From Faecalibacillus intestinalis (GTDB lineage Bacteria > Bacillota_I > Bacilli_A > Erysipelotrichales > Coprobacillaceae): 64,000 bases of DNA. The stretch is taken from NCBI RefSeq assembly GCF_003024685.1, contig NZ_PYLQ01000003.1:1-64000 (forward strand). Direction: 5' to 3'. How positions within the stretch are numbered: position 1 is the stretch's first letter; the number at the start of each line of letters is the position of its first letter. Below, piece by piece: positions 1 through 9,181 of the stretch. Both the position numbers and the translations under genes were made by a program. Below the pieces are notes generated by a model. That model was not told the DNA's origin. It saw only the letters and a program-made list of their open reading frames with translations, and did not search any database.

Positions 1-162
1 ATTGCCTTTACTAATGAAATGAGTGCTGCCACATGTAGGACATGAAAATCTAGATGGCTTGAATCTAATATCGATTTCATAATTAGATTCTTTATGATCT
101 ACAGTAAATGTTTCAACAACATCATCCTTGATATCAAATAGTTTTAATAATTCGTTGTTCAT
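1..162 (-). CDS. ISL3-family transposase, N-terminal part, runs off window
   Basis: The first 54 codons of a minus-strand gene whose ATG lies at 162-160; the rest lies outside the window. The translation begins MNNELLKLFDIKDDVVETF and has a CPTCG half-site at residues 41-45, followed by a conserved SxHxxSKG-like stretch. This matches the zinc-binding head of ISL3-type DDE transposases, which cut and paste the element. The second cysteine pair and the DDE core would be to the left. Whether the element is intact cannot be judged from here. Family assignment rests on the N-terminal pattern only. Confidence 0.7.
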   Translation of the reverse strand, partial: MNNELLKLFDIKDDVVETFTVDHKESNYEIDIRFKPSRFSCPTCGSTHFISKGN

Positions 163-373
163 AATAATAATTTAATCAGGACCAGACAGTAAAATTGTAT
201 CAAAAAAGGGGATGATTCACATCCCCGCGAGAATTTAGAGGGTACTCCGCCTAATAATTTAGAGTGAACCTCTAAGCACCGGATAATTTAATATACCCTT
301 TTTTCTAAAATGGAAAGAGACTTTTTTAATTGATTAAAAATGATACACTACCATTTGTAGTGGAGAAAGTCGT
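163..373. mobile_element. Terminal region of the ISL3-type element
   Basis: Non-coding stretch between the transposase start and the HAD remnant. It holds a perfect hairpin at 208-226 (GGGGATG, loop ATTCA, CATCCCC), a second hairpin at 259-275 (TTAGAG/CTCTAA), and AATTTAGAG twice (232-240, 256-264) with AATTTA again at 285-290. The outer edge is probably near TATACCC at about 291-297, but the other end of the element is not in the window, so inverted repeats cannot be confirmed. Confidence 0.4.
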
Positions 374-547
374 ATGGAATATAAACTAATAGCTTTTGAT
401 ATGGAAGGAACATTATTAAATTCTAATAAACAAATTTCAAAGAAAACTCAAGAAGCAATTGCTAGAGCGGTTGCGTATAATAAAATTGTGATTTTAAATA
501 CAGAAAGAAACTCTGCAGAGCTTGAAAAATATTTATTAAAAGAGTAA
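374..547 (+). pseudogene. Truncated Cof-type HAD phosphatase remnant
   Basis: A 57-codon frame resembling the first quarter of a Cof/HAD-IIB phosphatase (normally about 260-270 aa): MEYKLIAFDMEGTLLNSNKQ, then a cap-proximal helix, then LNTERN where ATGR is usual. The catalytic motif DxDGT reads DMEGT, so the second aspartate, the general acid/base, is glutamate, and the frame ends at a TAA just after motif II. Core motifs III and IV are missing. It lies beside an insertion-sequence end, which probably explains the loss. A translated small protein cannot be excluded, but no phosphatase activity is expected. Confidence 0.6.
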
Positions 548-564
548 CGGAAGTTACTTTTTTT
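543..564 (+). terminator. Short intrinsic terminator after HAD remnant
   Basis: AGTAAC, loop GGAA, GTTACT followed by a T run. The 5' arm overlaps the stop codon of the remnant. Confidence 0.55.
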
Positions 565-596
565 GTGCTAGGATAAAAACAAAGGAAGTGTTTAAG

Positions 597-1346
597 ATGT
601 TTAAAAAACAAAATAACATGACGGTCATGGATTTTACAGGAATTTATGAAAATGAAAAGTTTTATAAACATAAAAATATTAGATGGCTTGATTTACATGA
701 ATTACAAGGTGTTTATGGTTATTGTAGTCAAGAAGCAAGAAGAACAATAGAAGCTAAAATAAGTAATCTATCTCCTGAAGGCATACATTTTATAGATTCT
801 GGTAATTTTCATTATGTTAGTGAGTTTTGGATAGAAAAAATGAAACATGATTTTATTTTAGTTGTTTTTGATCATCATAGTGATATGATGCAACCGCTGT
901 TTGATGATATTTTAAGCTGTGGATCTTGGATTTTAAATAGTTTAGAAAATAATAAATATTTAAAAAAAGTGATTTTAATAGGTATTGATGAAAAACAGGT
1001 TTCATTGATTAAACGTCAAGATCAGGTTCTCTATTTAACAGATGATGATTTAGAAAATAGAGAAGTGTGGAAAAAAGTTGATGATTTATTACGTCAATAT
1101 CCTTTATATATTTCAATTGATAAAGATGTTTTGAGTCAAAATGTTATTCAAACAGATTGGGATCAAGGTTCTATGCAACTCATGGAATTTAAAATATTAC
1201 TCGCTTATTTATTTAAAAACAGTCAAACAATTGGAATTGATATTTGTGGAGAATGTGCTAATGAAGTAGGACAATTAAATGAAATTAAAGAAGATGATGC
1301 TTTTAATGAAAAAATACTTTCATTTTTAAAAAAAGAAGAGGATTAA
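597..1346 (+). CDS. Arginase/agmatinase-family (ureohydrolase) protein
   Basis: A 249-aa protein. ATG 597 is preferred over the in-frame GTG 588 because AGGAAG (584-588) lies 8-9 nt before it. Metal-site motifs of the arginase fold are visible: a GNFHY version of GGNHS near residue 70, FDHHSDM (D-x-H-x-D) near 92-97 and SIDKD near 173-177, so a two-manganese site looks intact. The family hydrolyses guanidino groups (arginine, agmatine, formiminoglutamate). The substrate cannot be told: the protein is shorter than typical arginases (about 300 aa) and the substrate loops are not recognisable. It stands alone, convergent with the RpiR regulator. Confidence 0.75.
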   Translation: MFKKQNNMTVMDFTGIYENEKFYKHKNIRWLDLHELQGVYGYCSQEARRTIEAKISNLSPEGIHFIDSGNFHYVSEFWIEKMKHDFILVVFDHHSDMMQPLFDDILSCGSWILNSLENNKYLKKVILIGIDEKQVSLIKRQDQVLYLTDDDLENREVWKKVDDLLRQYPLYISIDKDVLSQNVIQTDWDQGSMQLMEFKILLAYLFKNSQTIGIDICGECANEVGQLNEIKEDDAFNEKILSFLKKEED

Positions 1347-1371
1347 GTAAAAAAAATCTTAATCCTCTTTT
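1336..1371. terminator. Bidirectional terminator, arginase-like / RpiR
   Basis: AAGAGGATTAAG (1336-1347) pairs with CTTAATCCTCTT (1358-1369), with A and T runs on the flanks. It overlaps the 3' ends of both convergent genes. Confidence 0.85.
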
Positions 1372-2108
1372 AAAGTATTATGAAACATATTTAAAAGTAA
1401 TTCTACAAAGATTACAACAATCGATTGTAAATCAACAATTGATTGTTTAGATAAAGTATATCCTGGAAGAATAAGTGTATTTTCAATCAATAATTTAGGC
1501 TTTGGATTTAAAGTAATCATATACGTATTTTTAGAGGCGTTTGTAAGGTCAAAAAAACGAGAAACATTATTTTGATTGCCTTCAATAGAAAAATAAATCA
1601 AGAGATCATCTTCATGAATTGTATTATAAAGATGACTTGCTTGCATATAATCATAAGCAAAATAAGTATTAATACCTAAATCTTGTAATCCTAAAACTAA
1701 ATGTTTTGCTGGTAAAGATGAATAATGAACTCCAATGATATAGATGTTTTTGGTGTTTTTTATTTGTTTAATAAGTTGGTTGAGCTTATTTTGACCAATG
1801 TTATTGAATTGACGAATGACTGATAAATATTTAGATGTTAATTCATCAAATAGATTTTCAGGATTTACTTCAACATGTTCTTGATGTAAATAATGAAGCA
1901 TGTCAAAACGAAAATCTTTATAACCTTTATAACCTAAAACTTGACAAAATCTTAAAATTCCAGAAGTTGAAACCTGGCATAGTTCAGCAATTTTAGTAAT
2001 CGTCGCTGTTTCAATAGCTGTAGGGTTTTGAACAATATAATCGTAAACTTTATGTTCTGTTTTAGAAAAATCATTTTTATGTAAGTGGATGGTTTCCATT
2101 AAGTTCAT
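1359..2108 (-). CDS. RpiR/MurR-family regulator (HTH plus SIS)
   Basis: A 249-aa transcription factor. An N-terminal helix-turn-helix spans about residues 30-60 (TITKIAELCQVSTSGILRFC), and a C-terminal SIS sugar-phosphate isomerase-type domain spans about 115-235 (IYIIGVHYSSLPAKH). RpiR proteins usually sense a phosphorylated sugar through SIS. GAGGTG lies just before ATG 2108. It is divergently transcribed from the GH1 gene at 2251, which is the likely target. The 142-bp gap holds a TTGTCAA/TTGACAA inverted repeat overlapping the GH1 -35, consistent with repression. The effector, probably a phospho-beta-glucoside, is inferred. Confidence 0.88.
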   Translation of the reverse strand: MNLMETIHLHKNDFSKTEHKVYDYIVQNPTAIETATITKIAELCQVSTSGILRFCQVLGYKGYKDFRFDMLHYLHQEHVEVNPENLFDELTSKYLSVIRQFNNIGQNKLNQLIKQIKNTKNIYIIGVHYSSLPAKHLVLGLQDLGINTYFAYDYMQASHLYNTIHEDDLLIYFSIEGNQNNVSRFFDLTNASKNTYMITLNPKPKLLIENTLILPGYTLSKQSIVDLQSIVVIFVELLLNMFHNTLKED

Positions 2109-2147
2109 AGTCTCACCTCATGTTTATTTTATATAAAAATGATAAAA

Positions 2148-3746
<1,599 letters not shown>

Positions 3747-3800
3747 TATTGACACTTCTTTATAATTCCTATAATATTAGTAGGAAAAGAGAGGTACCTT

Positions 3801-4019
3801 ATGATTTATTTAGACTATGCAGCCAATACACCAATAGAAAAAGAAGTACTTGATACGTATTATCAAGCAACCATGAAATATTTTGCTAATCCTAATGCAA
3901 ATCATACACTAGGATCACAAGCAAAAGAAGTTATTGATCAAACAACAAAGCACATTGCTGAACAATTACATGTCTTACCTGAAGAAGTATTATTTCTTGG
4001 CGTAAACATAATGATTTGA
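3801..4019 (+). pseudogene. Cysteine desulfurase (NifS-like) N-terminal fragment
   Basis: The first about 65 residues match class V PLP aminotransferases of the NifS/IscS type: MIYLDYAANTPIEKEVLDTY, then NPNANHTLGSQAKEVI, then HVLPEEVLF. Where the family continues with TSGATEANN, this frame turns to GVNIMI and stops at 72 aa, against a usual length of about 380. The PLP lysine and catalytic cysteine regions are absent, so it is a dead 5' fragment. A good ribosome site (GAGAGG) precedes ATG 3801. The junction near 3994 passes straight into an unrelated frame, indicating a large internal deletion. Confidence 0.75.
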
Positions 4020-4243
4020 CTTTTATCAATTGTGCATGTCGTTTTACTGAAGGATGTTCTTTAATTAATGATGGAACAAGTAAAAGAAAAGAAGTCAAAG
4101 AACTCATTAAAACAATGAAACAAGTAAACCCAAATGTTGATCAAAATATTTTTAAAGCTTTAGATAATGTTAATTTAGATTGTATTTTAGGAACGAAAAA
4201 GGATAAAGCTTATCATAGCTTTTTAGAGAATTATGAAAAATAA
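4016..4243 (+). pseudogene. Unrecognised 3' gene fragment upstream of azlC
   Basis: An open frame of about 80 codons, from the deletion junction to TAA 4243; its only listed start is TTG 4016. The sequence is Cys-rich at first (FINCACRFTEGC), then a charged helix (KRKEVKELIKTMKQV). I do not recognise the family. No ribosome site fits the TTG. Its stop overlaps the azlC start (ATG 4233) by 11 nt, so it is probably the 3' end of the original upstream gene of the azl operon, fused by deletion to the cysteine desulfurase fragment. It is probably not translated by itself. Confidence 0.45.
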
Positions 4244-4911
4244 AGAAATTATAAAAAAAGCTTTTGAAAAATCGATACCTATTATGTGTAGTTATCTTTT
4301 TGTATCGATTGCTTATGGAGTGATGATGAACGAGGCGGGCTTTGCTTGGTATGTAGCAATACTTGTGAGTTTTTTGATTTATACGGGTGCTTTTCAATTT
4401 CTTTTGATTACTTTATTAATTGGGGGGGGGAACTTCTTTACTTACAATTGGTGTTACAGCTCTTTTAATGAATAGCCGACAACTTTTTTATAGTTTATCT
4501 TTTATAGATGTTTTTAATAAAATGAAGCAAAAATGGTATATGATTTTTACCATGACTGATGAAACTTATGCGGTTAATTGTAATCTAGAAGATCAAGATA
4601 AAGAACAAGTTATGTTTTATGTTGCGCTTTTTTCAAGATGTTATTGACTTATTGGAACTGTTTTAGGAGCGGTACTTGGTCATTTGATTCCGTTTGATTT
4701 AACAGGGATTGATTTTTGTATGACAGCCTTGTTTATTATTATTTTTATGGATCAATTAGAGAAAAATAAAGATCATTTTCCTGCTGTTGTAGGAATTGTT
4801 ATCGCTATTATTTGTTCGATTGTTTTTGGCAGTCAAAACTTTATGTTCCCTTCATTGATTATTTCTTCAATGATTTTACTTGTTAAACAAGGAGGAACAT
4901 CTTATGAATAG
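4233..4911 (+). pseudogene. azlC: azlC, branched-chain amino acid exporter subunit, broken twice
   Basis: Three consecutive pieces together give a full-length AzlC (about 225 aa): SIPIMCSYLFVSIAYGVMMN, then GGGTSLLTIGVTALLMNSRQ, then LIGTVLGAVLGHLIPFDLTG. Lesion one is a +1 slip in a run of nine G (4422-4430): eight G restores the frame. Lesion two is TGA at 4645-4647, where the family has Trp before LIGT. Downstream codons stay in that frame to TAG 4911. AzlC with AzlD exports branched-chain amino acids across the membrane. With both lesions no complete protein can be made. Confidence 0.85.
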
Positions 4912-5218
4912 TTATGTACTTTCAGCAATTATTCTTTCTGCTTTAATTACTTTTTTATTAAGAGCTTTTCCTTTTCTTTTATTTAAAGAAAAAGAACTTC
5001 CTAAATGGTTAGAAAAACTAGAAAAGCATTTACCAATGACTATTATGGCAGTTCTTATTGTTTATTGTCTAAAAGATTTAAAAACGCAATTAACAACACT
5101 TTTTATTCCTTATCTTTTAGCGTGTTTAACAGTTGTTTTTACTTATAAATGGAAGAAAAATACTTTTTTAAGTATTATTTTATCAACTCTTGTTTACATG
5201 ATTTTTATCCGTCTATAG
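4904..5218 (+). CDS. azlD: AzlD, branched-chain amino acid transport partner
   Basis: A 104-aa integral membrane protein with three to four hydrophobic segments (ILSALITFLLRAFPFLLF near residues 10-27, then TIMAVLIVYCL, IPYLLACLTVVF and FLSIILSTLVYMIFI). The RAFPF and LP motifs are typical of the AzlD family. ATG 4904 is chosen because AAGGAGG (4889-4895) lies 8 nt upstream; it overlaps the azlC stop, the usual coupled layout. It forms the exporter with AzlC. Because azlC is broken, this gene is intact but probably without its partner. Confidence 0.8.
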   Translation: MNSYVLSAIILSALITFLLRAFPFLLFKEKELPKWLEKLEKHLPMTIMAVLIVYCLKDLKTQLTTLFIPYLLACLTVVFTYKWKKNTFLSIILSTLVYMIFIRL

Positions 5219-5251
5219 TTTGTTAAAAATATCACAAGCTATAGATTTTTT
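5212..5251 (+). terminator. Terminator after azlD
   Basis: TCTATAG (5212-5218) pairs with CTATAGA (5239-5245), with TTGT/ACAA pairing inside and a T run after. The stem begins within the stop codon. Confidence 0.65.
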
Positions 5252-5311
5252 GCTTTGATAGTGCTATAATTATGTTAACGCTTAAAAATTGTATTTAAGG
5301 AGGAAATGTAA

Positions 5312-6112
5312 ATGGGATTTTTAACAGGTAAAACAGCAATTATTACAGGAGCAGGACGTGCTGTCTTAGAAGATGGAAGCTGCGGTTCTATTGGTTATGG
5401 AATTGCGACAGCTTATGCTAAAGAAGGAGCAGATCTTGTCATTACAGGACGTAATGTTAAAAAATTAGAAGCTGCTAAAGAAGAATTAGAAAGATTATAT
5501 GGTATCAAAGTTTTAACAGTTCAAGCAGATGTCAATGCTGGTGCTGATAATGAAGCCGTTGTCAACAATGTTGTTAAACAAGCAATGGATACTTATGGAA
5601 GAATCGATGTTTTGATCAATAATGCGCAAGCATCAGCATCAGGGGTAACATTAGCTAATCATACAACAGAACAATTTGATCTAGCAATGTATTCAGGACT
5701 CTATGCAGCCTTCTATTATATGAAAGCATGTTATCCATATTTAAAAGAAACAAAAGGATCAGTTGTCAACTTTGCTTCAGGAGCAGGATTATTTGGAAAC
5801 TATGGACAATGTTCATATGCTGCTGCCAAAGAAGGAATCCGTGGATTAACACGTGTAGCTGCTAATGAATGGGCAAAAGATGGAATCAATGTCAATGTGG
5901 TATGTCCTTTAGCTTGGACGGCACAATTAGAACAATTTGAAAAAGCATATCCAGAAGCCTTCAAAGCAAATGTTAAAACACCACCAATGGGACATTTTGG
6001 AAATAATGAATTAGAAATTGGACGTGTCTGTGTACAACTTGCTAATCCTGATTTTAAATATATGACAGGAGAAACACTTACATTAGAAGGTGGACTTGGT
6101 TTAAGACCTTAA
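5312..6112 (+). CDS. Short-chain dehydrogenase/reductase, insertion in glycine motif
   Basis: A 266-aa SDR. The Rossmann motif TGxxxGxG is split by about eight residues: ITGAGRAVLEDGSCGSIGYG. The NNAQ block lies near residue 98. Then come the catalytic Ser (NFASGAG) and YAAAK (Tyr/Lys), with a GETLTLEGGLG end. The enzyme uses NAD(P) for alcohol/ketone interconversion. I have a weak recollection of this extended motif in gut SDRs annotated as hydroxysteroid (12-alpha type) dehydrogenases, but cannot test it. It stands alone, with a TATAAT -10 at 5265-5270 and AAGGAGG before ATG 5312. Confidence 0.8.
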   Translation: MGFLTGKTAIITGAGRAVLEDGSCGSIGYGIATAYAKEGADLVITGRNVKKLEAAKEELERLYGIKVLTVQADVNAGADNEAVVNNVVKQAMDTYGRIDVLINNAQASASGVTLANHTTEQFDLAMYSGLYAAFYYMKACYPYLKETKGSVVNFASGAGLFGNYGQCSYAAAKEGIRGLTRVAANEWAKDGINVNVVCPLAWTAQLEQFEKAYPEAFKANVKTPPMGHFGNNELEIGRVCVQLANPDFKYMTGETLTLEGGLGLRP

Positions 6113-6117
6113 TAATT

Positions 6118-6143
6118 AATCACTCATAAGAGTGATTTTTTTT
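6118..6143 (+). terminator. Terminator after SDR gene
   Basis: AATCACTC, loop ATAA, GAGTGATT, then a run of T. Confidence 0.9.
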
Positions 6144-6186
6144 ATGTATTCTTTTATAATGAATATATAGGAAAGAGGGAATGGTT

Positions 6187-7467
6187 ATGAAGTATGCATT
6201 AATTAATGGAAAAATTTTAAATGGTCATCAGGATATGGAAGTAGAAACAGGGAAAGCAATTTTTATTGAAAATGAAAAAATTGTGGCTATTGAACCTTAT
6301 CGTAATTTAGATAAATCTTATCAAATTATTGATTTACAAGGAAAATATATTTTACCAGGACTCATCAACATGCATGTTCATCTTGCAGGAAATGGAAAAC
6401 CACAAAAGAAACAAAAAGATAATGAAAAGACAGTTAAAATGTTGATGTCTAATCCATTATCACGAAAAATTACGTATAAAGTGGTTTCTAATTTCGCTAA
6501 GATCGAATTAATGAGTGGGGTAACAACAATTCGTACAGTTGGAGGAATTGCTCATTATGATTCTAAATTAAGAGATGAAATTTTAAAAGGAAAAGTTATT
6601 GGTCCAAGAATTGTTGCCAGCAATGAGGGAATTTCTGTTCCTCATGGTCATATGGCAGGATCAGTCGCCATTGCTGCTCATAATAATGAAGAAGCTCTAG
6701 CTTTAGTGGATAAAGCAAAAAGTCAAAATGTTGATTTGATTAAACTTATGATTACTGGTGGGGTTTTAGATGCAAAAGAAAAAGGAGTGCCTGGCGAATT
6801 AAAAATGCCTTCTGAAATGGTAAAAGCTGTTTGTGATAGAGCACATCAACTTGGTTATAAAGTAGCTGCTCATGTTGAATCATCTGAAGGGGTACGAGTA
6901 GCTTTAGAAAATGGTGTTGATTCGATTGAACATGGAGCAAAATTAGATGATGAAATGATTGCTTTATTTAAAGAAAAGAAGGCTTTTTTATGTACGACGA
7001 TTTCACCAGCACTTCCGTTTGCATTGTTTGATCCAAGTATTTCCAATGTTTCAGAAATAGAAAAATACAATGGTGAACTCGTTTTCAATGGTATTATTGA
7101 TTGTGCAAAGCAAGCATTAGAAAATGATATACCTGTTGTTTTAGGGAATGATGTAGGATGTCCATGGGTGAGTCAATATGACTTCTGGCGAGAACTTTAT
7201 TATTTCCATAAATATATTGGTGTTTCTAACCGTTTTGCTTTATATACAGCAACATCACTTGCTTCTAAATACACTGGTCTTGAAAATATTACAGGAAGTA
7301 TTGATGTTGGTAAGGATGCAGATATGATTGTTGTAAGTGAAAATCCTTTAGATGATTTAAAAGCTTTAAGATATGTTGAAAAAGTATTTACACGTGGTAA
7401 ATTAATTGATCATCCAAAGGTAAAAATCAATAAAACAGTAGAAACAGAATTAGATAAGTATTTATAA
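6187..7467 (+). CDS. Metal-dependent amidohydrolase (imidazolonepropionase/prolidase-like)
   Basis: A 426-aa amidohydrolase-superfamily enzyme. ATG 6187 is chosen over 6181 because GAGGG (6175-6179) gives normal spacing. Visible metal-site elements are HVH in LPGLINMHVHLAG, the lysine in LIKLMITGG, His in AAHVESSEG, His in SIEHGAKLD, and the Asp of VVLGNDVG. The C-terminal DADMIVVSENPL segment is the small beta-sandwich part. This pattern fits the imidazolonepropionase-like/Xaa-Pro peptidase-like subgroup, so a cyclic amide or dipeptide is the expected substrate; the exact one is unknown. It forms an operon with the HAD gene 10 nt downstream. Confidence 0.8.
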   Translation: MKYALINGKILNGHQDMEVETGKAIFIENEKIVAIEPYRNLDKSYQIIDLQGKYILPGLINMHVHLAGNGKPQKKQKDNEKTVKMLMSNPLSRKITYKVVSNFAKIELMSGVTTIRTVGGIAHYDSKLRDEILKGKVIGPRIVASNEGISVPHGHMAGSVAIAAHNNEEALALVDKAKSQNVDLIKLMITGGVLDAKEKGVPGELKMPSEMVKAVCDRAHQLGYKVAAHVESSEGVRVALENGVDSIEHGAKLDDEMIALFKEKKAFLCTTISPALPFALFDPSISNVSEIEKYNGELVFNGIIDCAKQALENDIPVVLGNDVGCPWVSQYDFWRELYYFHKYIGVSNRFALYTATSLASKYTGLENITGSIDVGKDADMIVVSENPLDDLKALRYVEKVFTRGKLIDHPKVKINKTVETELDKYL

Positions 7468-7477
7468 GGAGTTAGTT

Positions 7478-8263
7478 ATGAACAAAAAATTTTTCTTTTT
7501 TGACATTGATGGAACACTGGCAGTAGGAACACCAGGAAGACAATACATCCCTGAATCCACAAAAAAAGCAATTCGCATGTTAAAAGAACAAGGACACTTT
7601 GTAGCTATTGCGACAGGAAGAAGTTATGCAATGGCAGTTGATCATATGAGAAGTCTAGGTTTTGAAAATATGGTGAGTGATGGTGGTAATGGAATTACCA
7701 TCAACAATGAACTTATTACAATTAAACCATTAGATTATCAAAAATGTATAGACTTAATAGATGAATGTAAAGAAAAAGGATTTATTTGGGCTATTTCACC
7801 AGATAATAAAACAAGAAGATTGGCACCGGATTCTCGCTTTTATGATTTTACACACGATGTTTATATGGATACTGAGGTTGTAGATGGATTAGATCCTAGA
7901 AATTATGATCAAATCTTTAAAGTTTATGTGGCATGTTTTGCTCCAGAGGAACAAAAATTAGAAACACTAAAAGAATTACCTTGGTGTCGTTTCCATAAAG
8001 AATATTTATTTGTAGAACCAGGTGATAAATCAGTTGGTATTAAAATGATGGTTGATCATTTTAAGGGTAATTATAAAGATGTTGTTGTCTTTGGTGATGA
8101 AAAAAATGATTTAAGTATGTTTAGAGACGAATGGACAAGTATTGCGATGGGAAATGCTATCGATGAATTAAAAGAAAAAGCAACTTATGTAACGACACCA
8201 TGTGATCAAGATGGTATTTATAATGCTTGTGTTCATTTTGACTGGATAAAAGAAAAAGATTAA
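7478..8263 (+). CDS. Cof-type HAD-IIB phosphatase
   Basis: A 261-aa phosphatase with all HAD motifs: DIDGTLA near residue 9 (nucleophile and acid/base aspartates), ATGRSYAMA near 46, a lysine in DKSVGIKMM, and VFGDEKNDLSMF near 209. A C2-type cap lies between motifs II and III. The family dephosphorylates sugar phosphates or flavin/PLP-type cofactors in the cytoplasm; the substrate is not predictable. It is co-transcribed with the amidohydrolase (10-nt gap, GGAG site). Compare the degenerate relative at 374-547. Confidence 0.88.
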   Translation: MNKKFFFFDIDGTLAVGTPGRQYIPESTKKAIRMLKEQGHFVAIATGRSYAMAVDHMRSLGFENMVSDGGNGITINNELITIKPLDYQKCIDLIDECKEKGFIWAISPDNKTRRLAPDSRFYDFTHDVYMDTEVVDGLDPRNYDQIFKVYVACFAPEEQKLETLKELPWCRFHKEYLFVEPGDKSVGIKMMVDHFKGNYKDVVVFGDEKNDLSMFRDEWTSIAMGNAIDELKEKATYVTTPCDQDGIYNACVHFDWIKEKD

Positions 8264-8276
8264 AAGTAATAAAATG

Positions 8277-8304
8277 ACGGAGTGAACACCACTCCGTATT
8301 TTTT
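8277..8304 (+). terminator. Terminator after HAD gene
   Basis: ACGGAGTG, loop AACAC, CACTCCGT, followed by a T-rich tract. Confidence 0.9.
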
Positions 8305-8320
8305 AATCATAGAAAAATTG

Positions 8321-8351
8321 TTGACTCTCCCCTTAGGGGACAATTCATAAT
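8321..8351 (+). promoter_or_regulatory. MerR-type promoter with 19-bp spacer
   Basis: TTGACT (8321-8326) and CATAAT (8346-8351) are separated by 19 bp, the overlong spacer typical of MerR-activated promoters. The spacer contains the dyad TCCCC-TTA-GGGGA. MerR proteins untwist such DNA to bring the elements into register, so autoregulation by the next gene is likely. Confidence 0.85.
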
Positions 8352-8377
8352 TTGAAAGAGGAAAGGAGAATCAAATC

Positions 8378-9169
8378 ATGTTAAAAATCGGAGAATTTTC
8401 AAAGTTGTCTCATTTAACAATCAAAGCACTTCGTTTTTATGAAAAAAGAGGTCTTTTGATTCCGCAAAAAGTAGATGAACAAACAGGGTATCGTTTTTAT
8501 GAAACGAGTCAACTAAAAGAGGCAGCACGAATTAAGTCGTATCGTCAATTAGGATTATCAATTGAAGAAATACAAGCAATTAATAAAGGTACTAATCTAA
8601 AGGAAGTGCTTATTTCTAAAGCAAAAGTATTAGAAAGTCAAAAAGAAGAAATTGAAAGCCGTCTTTTGATGATTCATCATCTTTTGGATGATAATGAAAT
8701 ACAATATCAAGTAATAGAAAAAATGATACCGAAAACAATTGTCTATTATAGTGAAGTAAAGGTAAAAAGTTATTCGGATATGATGAAAATTATTCCAAGC
8801 TTAAAAAAAGAATGCAAGGAATTGAATCCACATGTAAAATGTACAAAGCCACCATATGAATTTTGTGAATATTTGGATAATGAACATAAAGAAAGTGATA
8901 TTTGGATCCGACATAATGAAGCAGTGGAATGTATGGGCGAAGAAAGTACACGAATTATGTTTAAAAAGATACCAGAAACAAAGGTATTAAGTATCTTTTA
9001 TAAAGGAGCTTATGATGAAATTGGTGTGGCGTATAGTTTTCTTATGAAATATGTAGAGGATAATGGTTATCAAGTATCGGGACGATCAAGAGAATGTTAT
9101 ATTGATGGTATTTGGAATAAAGAATCAGTTGATGAGTGGCTTACAGAAATTCAAATACCTATTGTTTAG
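8378..9169 (+). CDS. MerR-family regulator with GyrI-like effector domain
   Basis: A 263-aa regulator. The N-terminal MerR winged helix (LKIGEFSKLSHLTIKALRFY, residues 2-21, then RFYETSQLKEAARI) is followed by a coiled coil at about 78-120 and a C-terminal GyrI/BmrR-type small-molecule-binding domain (about 120-263, ending EIQIPI). BmrR-type proteins bind hydrophobic cations or drugs and activate transcription. Its promoter has the diagnostic 19-bp spacer. The next gene, 12 nt away, encodes a free-standing GyrI-like protein, so the two probably form a ligand-responsive operon. The inducer is unknown. Confidence 0.88.
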   Translation: MLKIGEFSKLSHLTIKALRFYEKRGLLIPQKVDEQTGYRFYETSQLKEAARIKSYRQLGLSIEEIQAINKGTNLKEVLISKAKVLESQKEEIESRLLMIHHLLDDNEIQYQVIEKMIPKTIVYYSEVKVKSYSDMMKIIPSLKKECKELNPHVKCTKPPYEFCEYLDNEHKESDIWIRHNEAVECMGEESTRIMFKKIPETKVLSIFYKGAYDEIGVAYSFLMKYVEDNGYQVSGRSRECYIDGIWNKESVDEWLTEIQIPIV

Positions 9170-9181
9170 GAGAAAAGAAAG

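Noticed and set aside
3801-4019. Active cysteine desulfurase for MnmA
   Set aside because: Only the first 65 residues of the family are present; the PLP lysine and catalytic cysteine regions are missing.
4645-4647. TGA in azlC read as tryptophan (genetic code 4, as in Mollicutes)
   Set aside because: Other genes end correctly at TGA (38665-38667, 55273-55275, 55953-55955), and azlC has an independent frameshift. The codon is therefore a true stop.
5273-5287. cre-like TGTTAACGCTTAAA before the SDR gene
   Set aside because: Two deviations from TGNAANCGNNNNCN at fixed positions, and it lies downstream of the -10. Not called.
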